64,000 nt of DNA from Thioalkalivibrio sp. ALJ7 (GCF_000376865.1 NZ_AQXQ01000010.1:62001-126000); one strand, 5' to 3'. Positions 18,109-26,790 are shown, counted from the first letter of the stretch. Program-made: numbers and translations. Notes: generated by a model from the letters alone, not told the origin.

Positions 18109-19020
18109 CTAGACCGCGCGGACCATGCGCGGGCCCGGTTCGGGGTTGGCCTCGGGGTTGGCCGGATTGACGCTGCGCGGGCTGTGGCGCGGATTGTCAC
18201 CACGCGCGGCCGCTTCCTGAGCCTTGGCAGACATCACCTTGGCGCCCTCGACGAGGAAGTCGACCAGATGGTTTCGGATTGGGTAGTAGGCCTCTTCCTG
18301 GTGCAGCGTGGCCCGTGTGCGTGGGCGCGGGATGTCGATCTTGACCGACTCGGCGACCTGGGCATGCGGGCCGTTGGTCATCAGCAGCACGCGGTCGGCT
18401 AGCAGGATCGCTTCATCCACGTCGTGGGTGATCATGAAGACGGTCTGATGGGTCTCCGACCAGATCTTCAGCAGCTCTTCCTGGATCACGCCTCGGGTCA
18501 GGGCGTCCAGGGCCCCGAACGGCTCGTCCATGAGCAGCAACTTGGGTTCGATGGCGAATGCCCGGGCAATCCCGACGCGTTGGCGCATGCCGCCGGAGAG
18601 TTGCGACGGCTTGCGGTCCATCGCATCGTCCAGGCCGACCATCTTCAGGTATTTCTCGGCGTGTTCCAGCCGTTTGGCCTTGCTCCAGTTCGGCCAGCGA
18701 GCACGTACCGCGAACATCACGTTGTCGCGTGCCGACAGCCAGGGCAGCAGGCTGTGGTTCTGGAAGATCACACCCTGATCGAGACTCGGGCCCTTGATCT
18801 CCTTGTTATCCATGATCACGTTGCCGTCGGTGGGCGTGGCCAGGCCGGCGAGCACGTTCAGGATGGTGGATTTACCGCAGCCTGAATGGCCGATCAGGCA
18901 GACGAACTCGCCTTTTTCAATCCCGAGGTCGACGCCCTCAAAGACCGTCATCAGGTCCGGCGAGTCAGGTTGCGGGAAGCGCTGGCTCAGGTTCTCGATT
19001 TCGAGGAATCCCTTGCTCAT
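18109..19020 (-). CDS. cynD: Cyanate ABC transporter ATP-binding protein
   Basis: This 303-residue ATPase is of the nitrate/cyanate/taurine (NrtD/SsuB) class. Walker A GHSGCGKST, Q-loop segment VIFQNHSLLPWLSARDN, signature LSGGMRQRV and Walker B LLLMDEPFGALDALTR are complete. A C-terminal tail of about 40 residues is proline-, asparagine- and glutamate-rich. AGGAG lies eight bases before the ATG at 19020. The gene sits between the permease and cynS in the order binding protein-permease-ATPase-cyanase, the same order as cyanobacterial cynABDS, which supports cyanate as substrate. Confidence 0.9.
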   Translation of the reverse strand: MSKGFLEIENLSQRFPQPDSPDLMTVFEGVDLGIEKGEFVCLIGHSGCGKSTILNVLAGLATPTDGNVIMDNKEIKGPSLDQGVIFQNHSLLPWLSARDNVMFAVRARWPNWSKAKRLEHAEKYLKMVGLDDAMDRKPSQLSGGMRQRVGIARAFAIEPKLLLMDEPFGALDALTRGVIQEELLKIWSETHQTVFMITHDVDEAILLADRVLLMTNGPHAQVAESVKIDIPRPRTRATLHQEEAYYPIRNHLVDFLVEGAKVMSAKAQEAAARGDNPRHSPRSVNPANPEANPEPGPRMVRAV

Positions 19021-19049
19021 GTTTTTACTCCTGGTTGGGCTGCGCCGAC

Positions 19050-19901
19050 TCAGTCGGCGTAGCGCACAAGTTTGGTGGCCTGCGCGAGGGAGGCATCCAG
19101 CAGGAAGCCGATTACGCCGATCATCAGGATCGCGAAGATCACGCTGGCAAGATCGAGGTTGTTCCACTCGTTCCAGATGTAGTAGCCGATGCCGGTACCA
19201 CCCACGAGCATCTCGGCGGCGACGATGACCAGCCAGGCGATGCCGATGGAGATGCGCATGCCGGTCAGAATGGTCGGGGCCGCGGCGGGCAGGATCACCG
19301 TGAACGCGGTGCGGACCTTGGACAGCTGATGCGTCTTGGCTACATTCAGCCAGTCGTTACGGACCGAGGCCACGCCATAGGCGGTGTTCACCAGCATCGG
19401 CCAGATCGAACAGATGAAGATCACGAAGATCGCCGAGATGTTCGAGTCGCGGATGACGAACAGGGCCAGCGGCATCCAGGCCAGCGGCGAGATCGGCTTG
19501 AGCACCTGGATGAACGGATCGAAGGCCTTGTTCAGCAGGGGCGACATACCGATCACGAAGCCGAACGGGATGGCGATCAGAGCGGCCAGGGCGAAGCCCA
19601 GCAGGACCCGGTAGATCGAGTAGGCCAGCTGGATGCCGATGCCCTTGTCGTTCGGGCCCGCGTCGTAGAACGGGTTGCTCAGCTCGCTGAAGGCGTGAGC
19701 GAACACTTCGGTGGGTGCCGGGATGCCGCTGCTCGAACTTCTGCGGTCCGTACCGGCGCCCATCAGCTGTTCGTACTCGCTTAGTTCGCCTTGTTGCGGG
19801 ATCAATGCCTCCGGGGCGGTGGCAAGCTGCCACACGCCCAGGAAGAGCACCAGAATGGCGATCGAAAGTAGCGTTGCGCGGAAGTTGAGATTACTCAACA
19901 T
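19050..19901 (-). CDS. cynB: Cyanate ABC transporter permease
   Basis: This 283-residue inner-membrane permease is of the NrtB/CmpB/SsuC type (BPD_transp_1). A first helix near 10-30 precedes a periplasmic loop that carries a poorly conserved stretch with RRSSSSG. The core has five further helices and the EAA-type loop (NVAKTHQLSKVRTAFTVILP followed by AAAPTILTGMR). It starts three bases after the cynA stop and is followed closely by the ATPase, as expected in an operon. The gene name rests on synteny with cynS. Confidence 0.9.
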   Translation of the reverse strand: MLSNLNFRATLLSIAILVLFLGVWQLATAPEALIPQQGELSEYEQLMGAGTDRRSSSSGIPAPTEVFAHAFSELSNPFYDAGPNDKGIGIQLAYSIYRVLLGFALAALIAIPFGFVIGMSPLLNKAFDPFIQVLKPISPLAWMPLALFVIRDSNISAIFVIFICSIWPMLVNTAYGVASVRNDWLNVAKTHQLSKVRTAFTVILPAAAPTILTGMRISIGIAWLVIVAAEMLVGGTGIGYYIWNEWNNLDLASVIFAILMIGVIGFLLDASLAQATKLVRYAD

Positions 19902-19904
19902 GGC

Positions 19905-21359
19905 TTAGCTCCTGCGGATTTCGAAGCTGTCGAGATAGCCTTCCGGGTCGGTGTAGTCGAACACCTTGCCCATGATCTCGAAGTTCTTGTAGGTGTCGCT
20001 GGGGGCTTCGTATCCTAGCTCGGCCATGACCTCGGCACACTCACTGGCGAGGAATACGTCTTCGGCCAGCTGGTTGTAGTCGAAGTCGCGATCCACGTAG
20101 CCCCAGCGCTTCATCTGCGTGAGAATCCAGGTCGCCATCGAGTGCCAGGGGAAGGGATCGAAGTCGATCCGGTGCGGGTCGTTCTTGACCTCGCCCAGAC
20201 CGTCCGCGTAGCGCCCGGTCAGGACCTGTTCCACCACCGACTGCGGCTGGTTGAGGTATGCACGCGGGGAGATGGCCTCGGCGATCTCGGCCCGGTTGTT
20301 GATGTCCGAGCTGTACTGCGTGGCCTCAATCAGGGAACGGAACAGGGCCCCGAAGGTGTTCGGATGCTCTTCCGCCCAGGCCGCCGAGCAGGCAAAGGCG
20401 CAGCACGGGTGGCCGTCCCAGATCTCTTTGGTGAGCATGTGGATGAAGCCGATCCCGTCCCAGACCGCGCGCTGGTTGAACGGGTCGGGGGCCAGGTAGC
20501 CGTCGACGTTCTCGGCGCGCAGGTTGGCCACCATCTCGGGCGGCGGGACGACGCGGATGCTGATATCGCGATCCGGGTCCAGCCCGTGCTCGGCGACCAG
20601 GTAGCGCAGCAGGAAGTTGTGCATGGAGTACTCGAAGGGCACGGCGAAGGTGAAGCCCTTCCAGTCCTTCGGGTCCCGCTTGTCCTTGTGCTTGTTGTGC
20701 AGGGTGATGGCCTGGCCGTTGATGTTTTCCACCGCCGGCATGATGTAGTGCTCGCGCGAAGAGCCCGATCCCAGGGTCATCGACAGCGGCATCGGCGAGA
20801 GCATGTGCGAGGCGTCGTATTCGCCGGACAGCGACATGTCGCGGGCCACCGCCCAGCCTGCGGTCTTGATCACGTCGACATCCAGACCCTGGCGTTCGTA
20901 GAAGCCCATCGGGTGCGCCATGATGATCGGGGTCGCGCAGGTGATCGGCACGAAACCGACGCGCAGCTTGGTCTTCTCGAGCGGCCCGCCGTCCTTGATG
21001 GCGGCCTTCACCTTGTCCAGCGGCAGGACAGAGCCGAGAGCCGCGGCGACGGTGCCGCCTCCGATCATCTGCAGGAAGCGGCGGCGATTGATCTCATTAT
21101 GTCCGAACATCCCGCGGACGATGGCGCTTTCGACCGCGCGGTCGACCATGGCCTCGTCGCTCAGGTCTTCTCCGGTGGTGTGGGCCTCGGCCGCCACGGG
21201 ATCGTGGGTCGCGCGGCGTTCCAGCTTTTCTTCCAGGTCCGGGGAGGCCGTATCGAAGCAGCTGCAGCTACCGGGGCTGGTGTGGCCGTGGCGGCAACTG
21301 GAGCCGTGGCGCAGATCGGCATTGGCGTCAAACGGGTCGTGAAGGCTCTTGGTCGGCAT
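19905..21359 (-). CDS. cynA: Cyanate ABC transporter substrate-binding protein, Tat-type leader
   Basis: This 484-residue protein is of the NrtA/CmpA/CynA family. It binds the substrate outside the membrane and passes it to CynB/CynD. A twin-arginine motif (NRRRFLQMIGGG, Arg92-Arg93) precedes a hydrophobic segment. Unusually, about 90 residues lie before it, including a Cys/His cluster (HGSSCRHGHTSPGSCSCF, about 18-35). The mature part shows VGFVPITCATPIIMAHPMGF, YSMHNFLLR, PPPEMV and a vicinal Cys pair in GHPCCAF, all shared with the second binding protein in this region. GAGGAG precedes the ATG at 21359. A sigma-54 promoter and a palindromic operator lie upstream. Confidence 0.88.
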   Translation of the reverse strand: MPTKSLHDPFDANADLRHGSSCRHGHTSPGSCSCFDTASPDLEEKLERRATHDPVAAEAHTTGEDLSDEAMVDRAVESAIVRGMFGHNEINRRRFLQMIGGGTVAAALGSVLPLDKVKAAIKDGGPLEKTKLRVGFVPITCATPIIMAHPMGFYERQGLDVDVIKTAGWAVARDMSLSGEYDASHMLSPMPLSMTLGSGSSREHYIMPAVENINGQAITLHNKHKDKRDPKDWKGFTFAVPFEYSMHNFLLRYLVAEHGLDPDRDISIRVVPPPEMVANLRAENVDGYLAPDPFNQRAVWDGIGFIHMLTKEIWDGHPCCAFACSAAWAEEHPNTFGALFRSLIEATQYSSDINNRAEIAEAISPRAYLNQPQSVVEQVLTGRYADGLGEVKNDPHRIDFDPFPWHSMATWILTQMKRWGYVDRDFDYNQLAEDVFLASECAEVMAELGYEAPSDTYKNFEIMGKVFDYTDPEGYLDSFEIRRS

Positions 21360-21422
21360 GGGTTTGCTCTCCTCGTGTGTCGAATCGTTGCGGGCTTCTT
21401 TGCCGCGCATGTCGAGGGTCTT

Positions 21423-21438
21423 TGCAGGTGCCATGCCA
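21423..21438 (-). promoter_or_regulatory. Sigma-54 (-24/-12) promoter of cynABDS
   Basis: The minus strand reads TGGCATGGCACCTGCA: GG and GC separated by exactly 10 bases, close to the consensus TGGCAYR-N4-TTGCW. It lies about 65 bases before the cynA start, within reach of the sigma-54 activator encoded next door. Confidence 0.8.
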
Positions 21439-21511
21439 ACACCCGGGAAACGTACAGACGCGCGGACGAGGATCAAAAATGAGCAGACGCTTTGACGTCA
21501 ATCCAAACAAA

Positions 21512-21528
21512 GTGGACGAAACGTCCAC
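21512..21528. promoter_or_regulatory. Palindromic activator site upstream of cynABDS
   Basis: GTGGAC-GAAAC-GTCCAC is a perfect interrupted palindrome about 75-90 bases upstream of the -24 element of the cynA promoter. Its core GGAC-N5-GTCC recurs twice at 26601 and 26632. I propose it as the upstream activating sequence of the neighbouring NifA-like regulator. Confidence 0.7.
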
Positions 21529-21547
21529 GTTCCGAGTAGGAGGTGCG

Positions 21548-23188
21548 CTAAGTCGTTTCTATGCCGAGTTTTTTCAGGCGGTAACGCAACTGGCGCGGCG
21601 TCAGGCCCAGGGCCATGGCGGCGCGGGTCTTGTTCCCGCCGGTTTGCACGATCGCCTGCTTCAGGCGTTCCGCTTCGGAGGCATTGACTCGTTGATAGGG
21701 GCGCACTATGTCGGTGCGCATTGCGCTGGAAGAGGGCATGGTTTGGCCCGTTGTGCCCGCCGATGGTGCCTCCGCGGGGGGCGATCGGGTTTCGGACTCG
21801 AAGGGGCTGATGCGCGACTCCTCATGCAGGATTTCGTCAATCAACGGGGTGCCGATGCGTCCGTCGGTGGATAGCAGCACGGCCCGTTCCAGTACGTTCT
21901 CCAGCTGGCGAATATTGCCCGGCCAGTCGAAGCCTTCCAGGCGCTCCAGTACGCCATCGTCGACGACCACGTTCCAGCCATGCAGATGGGTGTAACGGTC
22001 AAGGAAGTGGCGGGTCAGCAGGCGGATATCACTGGAACGGTCGCGCAGGGCGGGCATGTGTAGCGGGATCACGTTGAGCCGATAAAACAGGTCCAGACGG
22101 AAGTGCCCGGCGTTCACCGCGGCTTGCAGATTCTGGTGGGTAGCGGCGATGATGCGGACATCCACCGGTAGATCCCGATTGCCCCCGATGGGTTGTACGA
22201 CGCGTTCCTGTAGCACGCGCAGGATCTTCGACTGCAGTGCCTCGGGCATGTCCCCGATCTCGTCCAGGAACAGCGTGCCACCGTCGGCCAGGGCGATCTT
22301 GCCGACTTTGGCGCTGGAGGCGCCGGTGAACGCGCCCTTTTCGTGCCCGAACAATTCGGATTCGAGCAGGTCGGCGGGGATCGCGGCGCAGTTAATGGAG
22401 ATGAAGGGCTTGGCATTGCGCTGGCTGATCCGGTGGATCATGCGCGCAATCTTCTCCTTGCCCGTGCCCGAGGCCCCAGTGACCAGCACAGTCGCCTGGG
22501 TATCCGCGATGCGGTGGACCTGCTTGAGCACATGGCGCAGTGCGGGGCTTTCGCCGAGGATGCCGTACTGGCCGCCCTGGGTATCCAACGCGCTTTTCAG
22601 ATAACGATTCTCGGAGACCAGTTCGGCGGTGCGTTCGGCAATCAATTGATGGATGCGCAGGACCTGGCCGATCATGCTGGCGACCACCCGTAAAAGATTC
22701 AGGTCGTCCTGGAACTGGCGCGTGCGCCGGCGCAGGCGATGCACGCCGAGCACGCCGATTGCGTGTTCGTCCTGGACGATGGGTACCGCGATATAGGCGA
22801 CCGTCTCCTGCGGCAGGGTAGAGCGGTCGATGGCGCGGGCGAGGTATTCCGGTTCGTTGTCGATGTCCTGGATCAGCGCAATCTGACCCGTCTTCATGAC
22901 GCGGCCGGTCACACCTTCGCCGAGGCTGTAGCTGCCACGGGCGCGTTCGGCATCGGTCAGGCCGTAGGCGTGTCGAATGCGCAGTTGGCCGCTATCGGGG
23001 TCCGGGAGCAGGACTCGGCCCCGGTTCAGGCCCAGCAGCTGCGACATCATCCCGAGGATGCGATATATGGCGGCGTCCGGGTCGCCGGAGCGTCCCATCA
23101 GCTTGGCGACTTCCAGCAGGAGGGTGATCTCCTGTTCACGGGTGGCCAGATCGGGGCTGGCGTGCTCTGTGGAGGTCTCCAGTGTCAT
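21548..23188 (-). CDS. Sigma-54-dependent NifA-family transcriptional activator (GAF-AAA+-HTH)
   Basis: This protein of about 546 residues has a GAF sensor (about 25-175), an AAA+ sigma-54 contact domain (Walker A GASGTGKE near 238-245, GAFTGA at 285-290, Walker B TLFLDEIGDMP) and a Fis-type HTH at the C-terminus (NKTRAAMALGLTPRQLRYRL), most like NifA. It should open -24/-12 promoters from palindromic enhancers. Such promoters and matching palindromes lie on both sides of it. The GAF ligand is unknown; cyanate, its products or nitrogen status are candidates. It is separated from the upstream transporter operon by a terminator. The start is uncertain: no ATG has a good ribosome site, and in-frame ATGs exist at 23200, 23248 and 23302. 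Confidence 0.92.
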   Translation of the reverse strand: MTLETSTEHASPDLATREQEITLLLEVAKLMGRSGDPDAAIYRILGMMSQLLGLNRGRVLLPDPDSGQLRIRHAYGLTDAERARGSYSLGEGVTGRVMKTGQIALIQDIDNEPEYLARAIDRSTLPQETVAYIAVPIVQDEHAIGVLGVHRLRRRTRQFQDDLNLLRVVASMIGQVLRIHQLIAERTAELVSENRYLKSALDTQGGQYGILGESPALRHVLKQVHRIADTQATVLVTGASGTGKEKIARMIHRISQRNAKPFISINCAAIPADLLESELFGHEKGAFTGASSAKVGKIALADGGTLFLDEIGDMPEALQSKILRVLQERVVQPIGGNRDLPVDVRIIAATHQNLQAAVNAGHFRLDLFYRLNVIPLHMPALRDRSSDIRLLTRHFLDRYTHLHGWNVVVDDGVLERLEGFDWPGNIRQLENVLERAVLLSTDGRIGTPLIDEILHEESRISPFESETRSPPAEAPSAGTTGQTMPSSSAMRTDIVRPYQRVNASEAERLKQAIVQTGGNKTRAAMALGLTPRQLRYRLKKLGIETT

Positions 23189-23313
23189 ACAAGGGGGCAT
23201 GCAGAAAACTTGCCAGCGGCGAACACGGGTTGCGGCCCGTTGTTCCATCGCCAGCAGGCGCGATTGTGGTGCTTGTGCATTGCGATGGGGCGGGTGTTGC
23301 ACCGGACGGTGGC

Positions 23314-23355
23314 GAAAAACAAGAAAGGTGTGGCCGGGGTAGCCCCGACCACACC
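23314..23355 (-). terminator. Terminator between the second transporter operon and the activator gene
   Basis: GGTGTGGCCGGGG (23327-23339) pairs with CCCCGACCACACC (23343-23355). Read on the minus strand the stem is followed by TTTCTTGTTTTT. It begins eight bases after the permease stop, so the activator gene probably has its own promoter. Confidence 0.85.
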
Positions 23356-23362
23356 GGATGCA

Positions 23363-24202
23363 TCAGCCTTGTGCGTGGTAGCTGCTGCGCTTGATGAGCC
23401 GTACACAGATCGCGTCCAGCATGTAGCCGATGATGCCGATCACCAGGACGATGGCGGCAAGCTTGTCGTACTCAAGGGTGTCGCGGGCGTCGTTGATCGC
23501 ATAGCCCAGGCCGGAGGTCACCCCCAGGTATTCGGCCGGTACCAGGACGATCCAGGCCACCCCGACCGCCAGGCGGATCCCGGCGAAGACATCCTGGGCT
23601 ATCGCGGGCATCACGATATAACGCAGGGTGTGATACGGGTTGGCACCCAGGTTGTTGCCGACCTTCAGCCACGTCGGGTCAATACGTTGCACGCCATGCG
23701 CGGTCGCGTAGGTGATGGGCCAGACGGCGGCAATGGCGATCAGGAAGATGATGGCCGCGTCCCAGGTGGCGAAGGCCAGCACCGCGATCGGCATCCAGGC
23801 CAGCGGCGAGATCATGCGCAGGAACTGGAACGGCACATGGGTGACCTGCTTCAGGGTCAGGAAGTAGCCGATCATTACCCCCAGCGGGACGCCGATGGCG
23901 ATTGCATAGGCCAGGCCCCAACCCACGCGATATAGGCTGGACTCGATCGGGGACCAGACGTTGCCAGTGCTGACAAGCTCCCAGAAGGCCGCCAGCGTGG
24001 GCCCGGGGGCGAAGCTGGCAAAGGCCATCGTGTCCTCGTTGTTGGCGATGGCCCAGCCGCCCCAGTACCACAGGGCGAACAGGCCGGCGATCCCCAGTGC
24101 CGGGTATTGCAGTGCCCGGCGGGCGCGGTCGGCGAACCGCAGAAGCGGCATCAGCCGCTCCACGGTTGTGGGGTCGACGGAGAGCGTGGCTTCGCGGTTC
24201 AT
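23363..24202 (-). CDS. NrtB-like ABC transporter permease (second system)
   Basis: This 279-residue membrane protein is of the nitrate/sulfonate/taurine permease family, paralogous to CynB at 19050-19901. Helices lie near 38-50, 90-110, 120-140, 150-172, 210-235 and 240-262, with the EAA-type loop NNLGANPYHTLRYIVMPA. The N-terminus carries about 35 polar residues before the first helix. The ATG overlaps the stop of the binding-protein gene by four bases, showing translational coupling. The substrate is not identified. Confidence 0.88.
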   Translation of the reverse strand: MNREATLSVDPTTVERLMPLLRFADRARRALQYPALGIAGLFALWYWGGWAIANNEDTMAFASFAPGPTLAAFWELVSTGNVWSPIESSLYRVGWGLAYAIAIGVPLGVMIGYFLTLKQVTHVPFQFLRMISPLAWMPIAVLAFATWDAAIIFLIAIAAVWPITYATAHGVQRIDPTWLKVGNNLGANPYHTLRYIVMPAIAQDVFAGIRLAVGVAWIVLVPAEYLGVTSGLGYAINDARDTLEYDKLAAIVLVIGIIGYMLDAICVRLIKRSSYHAQG

Positions 24203-25482
24203 AGGACCACCACCTCCTCGCGGTCAAAGGGCGAATCCATGTCGACGCCGGGCGCGCCCTGCCACGCGGTGTGTTGTTCCATGGCCTTGCGCACGAACTC
24301 ATAGTTGACCAGGTCGTCCTTGACGAAGTCCGGATCAAGGTCGTCCAGGAACCGGGTGTCGCCGCCGACCAGGGTCTCGTTCATTGCGCCCACCAGCATC
24401 TTGGTGGCGGATGGGTAGGGCCACGGGGAGAAATCGATGCGCCCGTTCTCCCATTCGGGATGCCGGATCGCGCCGCTGTCGGCGTAGGTGCTTTCGTCGT
24501 GGTAGTGGGTCATGGCGCGTTCGACCACATTGGCGGGCATGGGCAGGTAACCCTTGCCATCCCGCGACAGCATGGTGGCGATGCTCTTCTTGTCTTCCTG
24601 AATGGTGCCCTGGGCGCGGACCACGGCGTTCATCACCTTCTGGGTCCACTCCGGCTCGCGTTCGGTCAGGCGCTCGTTCATGCAGACCACGCAGCAGGGG
24701 TGGTTCTTCCAGATGTCACCGGTGAAGCGCAGTACGTTCCCACGCGCCAGGAGTTCGCCAGCGGCATTGAAGGGCTCGGCGACGATGTAGGCATCGATAG
24801 AACGGGCGGCCAGGGCCGGGGGCATGTCCGGCGGCGGCATGATCATCAGGTTGACTTCGTGCGACTCGAGCGCGGCGCCCTGGTCGCGGATCACGGGGGT
24901 CAGGCCGGCATCGCGCAAGGCCATCTGCATCACGACGTTGTGCATGGAGTACCAGTAGGGGACCGCGACGCTCTTGCCGCCCAGGTCGGAGAACGACTGC
25001 ACGTCTACGTGGCGTCCGGTGACCACGGCGGAACCGTTGGTGTGCGCCCAGGACATGATCTTCACCGGGAAGTCGTTCTGATAGCGCATCCACAGGGGGA
25101 TGGGCTTGAGCAGATGCACCAGGTTGAAGCGGTTGGAGGCGAAGGACTCGATCAGCGGCGACCAGCCCCGGATCAGGGTCGGGTCGGCGACCTCCAGGCC
25201 TTCGTCCTCGAAATAACCCTCGGAGTGGGCGACCAGCAGGGCCGCGGCGTCGGTGATCGGGATGTAGCCGATGCGGACCACTCCGTCGAAGTCGCGAACG
25301 ATGTTATCGGGTTCTTCGAGGGCGTCGGGTTCAACGCCGAACAGAGAGCCCGGCATGGCCAGGCCGGTACCGGCCAGACCACCCACAGCGGCGGTGCGCA
25401 GGAAGTTGCGGCGGGAAAAGCTGCGATCCAGCAGCTGGTCCAGTTCGCGGTCGATGTCGTGGTGATTGTCGCAGTTGCACAT
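24199..25482 (-). CDS. NrtA/CmpA-like substrate-binding protein, Tat-type leader (second system)
   Basis: This 427-residue paralogue of CynA has a short, Cys/His-rich N-terminus (MCNCDNHHDID) followed by a twin-arginine motif (SRRNFLRTAAVGG, Arg24-Arg25) and a hydrophobic stretch ending near AMPGS. The mature part shares IGYIPITDAAALLVAHSEGY, YWYSMHN, PPPDMP and NHPCCVV with CynA. It should bind a small anion or neutral molecule related to cyanate or nitrate, but the ligand is unknown. The leader suggests export in folded form, perhaps with a bound cofactor or metal (inference). The gene is the middle of an ATPase-binding protein-permease operon. Confidence 0.88.
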   Translation of the reverse strand: MCNCDNHHDIDRELDQLLDRSFSRRNFLRTAAVGGLAGTGLAMPGSLFGVEPDALEEPDNIVRDFDGVVRIGYIPITDAAALLVAHSEGYFEDEGLEVADPTLIRGWSPLIESFASNRFNLVHLLKPIPLWMRYQNDFPVKIMSWAHTNGSAVVTGRHVDVQSFSDLGGKSVAVPYWYSMHNVVMQMALRDAGLTPVIRDQGAALESHEVNLMIMPPPDMPPALAARSIDAYIVAEPFNAAGELLARGNVLRFTGDIWKNHPCCVVCMNERLTEREPEWTQKVMNAVVRAQGTIQEDKKSIATMLSRDGKGYLPMPANVVERAMTHYHDESTYADSGAIRHPEWENGRIDFSPWPYPSATKMLVGAMNETLVGGDTRFLDDLDPDFVKDDLVNYEFVRKAMEQHTAWQGAPGVDMDSPFDREEVVVL

Positions 25483-25521
25483 GGTGGCAATTCCTCGGTC
25501 AGGGTCGGTGATGGCGTTGGA

Positions 25522-26376
25522 TCAGGCGGCGCGCACGCGGGCGCTGGAATGCTCGGTCTTGCTCTTGTCCTCGCCAGCGTCGTCGTCCGGCGTGGTTTCG
25601 GTTTCTCCGGTGCTGCTTTCGGCGGTGGCCGCGGTGCGAGTCGCGCCGAAGTACCCCATTAGTTCGGCCTTGAGGTCGACGAAGGCCTGGCTGTTCCGGT
25701 TGCGTGGGTGGGCGATATCCACCTTCAGTTCGGCTGTGATGGTTCCGGGGTTGGAGCCCATGACGAGGACGCGGTCGGCCATGGCAACGGCCTCCTCGAT
25801 GTCGTGGGTGACGAACACCACGGAGATCCCGCGTTCGTGGGCGAGGCGTACGACCTCGTCCTGCAAGGCGACGCGGGTAAAGGCATCCAGGGCCGAGAAC
25901 GGCTCGTCCAGCAACAAGAGCTCGGGGTCTGTGGCGAGGCTGCGGGCCAGGGCGACCCGTTGCTGCTGGCCACCGGACAGGGACTGCACGTTGACCTCGG
26001 CCTTCTCGGTCAGGCCGACGGTCTCCAGCAGGCTGTCGATGCGGGACTGCATGTCGCGCTTGCGCCCCTGAAAGATCAGGCCTAGCGAGGCGTTCTTGCG
26101 GACGGTCATCCAGGGATAGAGCGAAGGCTTCTGGAACATCATGTTCCAGCGCGGGCTGGGCTTGATGACCTGATGCCCGTTGATGCGCACGCAGCCGTCG
26201 CTGGGGATGAGCAGCCCCGCAAGCATGTGCAGCAGGGTGGATTTCCCGCAGCCACTCTGGCCGATCAGGGCGATGGTCTCGCCCGGTGCGACCTGCACCT
26301 GGATGTCCTTCAGGGTTGGCTGTTCCTGCCCGGGATAGTGATGGGTGATGTAGTCGATGGAGATGGCGGCGCCCAT
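25522..26376 (-). CDS. NrtD/SsuB-like ABC transporter ATPase (second system)
   Basis: This 284-residue ATPase has Walker A GQSGCGKST, Q-loop segment MMFQKPSLYPWMTVRKN, signature LSGGQQQRV and Walker B LLLLDEPFSALDAFTR. The last 40 or so residues form an acidic, serine/threonine-rich tail (ESSTGETETTPDDDAGEDKS) with no counterpart in standard SsuB. GAGGG precedes the ATG at 26376. It is the first gene of the minus-strand transporter operon, reading away from the OsmC operon across a shared regulatory region. It probably energises the permease encoded at 23363-24202. Confidence 0.9.
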   Translation of the reverse strand: MGAAISIDYITHHYPGQEQPTLKDIQVQVAPGETIALIGQSGCGKSTLLHMLAGLLIPSDGCVRINGHQVIKPSPRWNMMFQKPSLYPWMTVRKNASLGLIFQGRKRDMQSRIDSLLETVGLTEKAEVNVQSLSGGQQQRVALARSLATDPELLLLDEPFSALDAFTRVALQDEVVRLAHERGISVVFVTHDIEEAVAMADRVLVMGSNPGTITAELKVDIAHPRNRNSQAFVDLKAELMGYFGATRTAATAESSTGETETTPDDDAGEDKSKTEHSSARVRAA

Positions 26377-26451
26377 GGCGATTCCCTCTTGACCTTGCGT
26401 TCATGAGCCGGCGGATCTCGTGAGCCGACGGCGCGTTCACAGAGGTTCCTT

Positions 26452-26466
26452 ACAAGCAGCGTGCCA
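26452..26466 (-). promoter_or_regulatory. Sigma-54-like promoter of the second transporter operon
   Basis: The minus strand reads TGGCACGCTGCTTGT. The -24 half (TGGCACG) is perfect and the spacing is correct, but the -12 dinucleotide is GT instead of GC. It lies about 75 bases before the ATPase start. It diverges from the promoter at 26712 across two shared operators. Confidence 0.6.
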
Positions 26467-26600
26467 AACCCGCACCGGGGACCGGAGATTGTTTGGATAA
26501 AGGGGTTGAAATCGCGTCTTGAAGCCGAATAGGGGTGGTTGCGGTCATGAAGCCGAACCACCGCGTGGTCGGTGGCGGGCTCGTCCAGGGCGGACAAAGC

Positions 26601-26613
26601 GGACAAAGTGTCC
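26601..26613. promoter_or_regulatory. Palindromic activator site 1 in the divergent region
   Basis: GGACA-AAG-TGTCC is a perfect palindrome matching the core of the site before cynA. A half-site GGACAAAG precedes it directly at 26592. It lies between the two divergent sigma-54-type promoters. Confidence 0.7.
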
Positions 26614-26631
26614 GACGCGGTTGAACAAATG

Positions 26632-26644
26632 GGACGAATTGTCC
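26632..26644. promoter_or_regulatory. Palindromic activator site 2 in the divergent region
   Basis: GGAC-GAATT-GTCC has the same core as the sites at 26601 and 21514. Its centre is 31 bases, about three helical turns, from that of site 1, so bound dimers would face the same side of the DNA. Confidence 0.7.
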
Positions 26645-26711
26645 TGTTTGGGCGGACGGCTTTGGAAGCGATTTGCGGCGAAACGGCTTCATGCTGCGGT
26701 CTGCACGGTTT

Positions 26712-26727
26712 TGGCACGGCTTCTGCA
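26712..26727 (+). promoter_or_regulatory. Sigma-54 (-24/-12) promoter of the OsmC-rubredoxin operon
   Basis: TGGCACGGCTTCTGCA has GG and GC separated by exactly 10 bases, close to the consensus TGGCACG-N4-TTGCA. It is about 65 bases before the OsmC start and 70-110 bases downstream of the two palindromes. This pair of promoters and sites accounts for the gene-free stretch 26377-26790. Confidence 0.85.
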
Positions 26728-26790
26728 CTGGATTGGGCGACCCGGTCGAACGCCGGGCTTCATCGAATCCCAAATGTGAGGAGCCAAACC

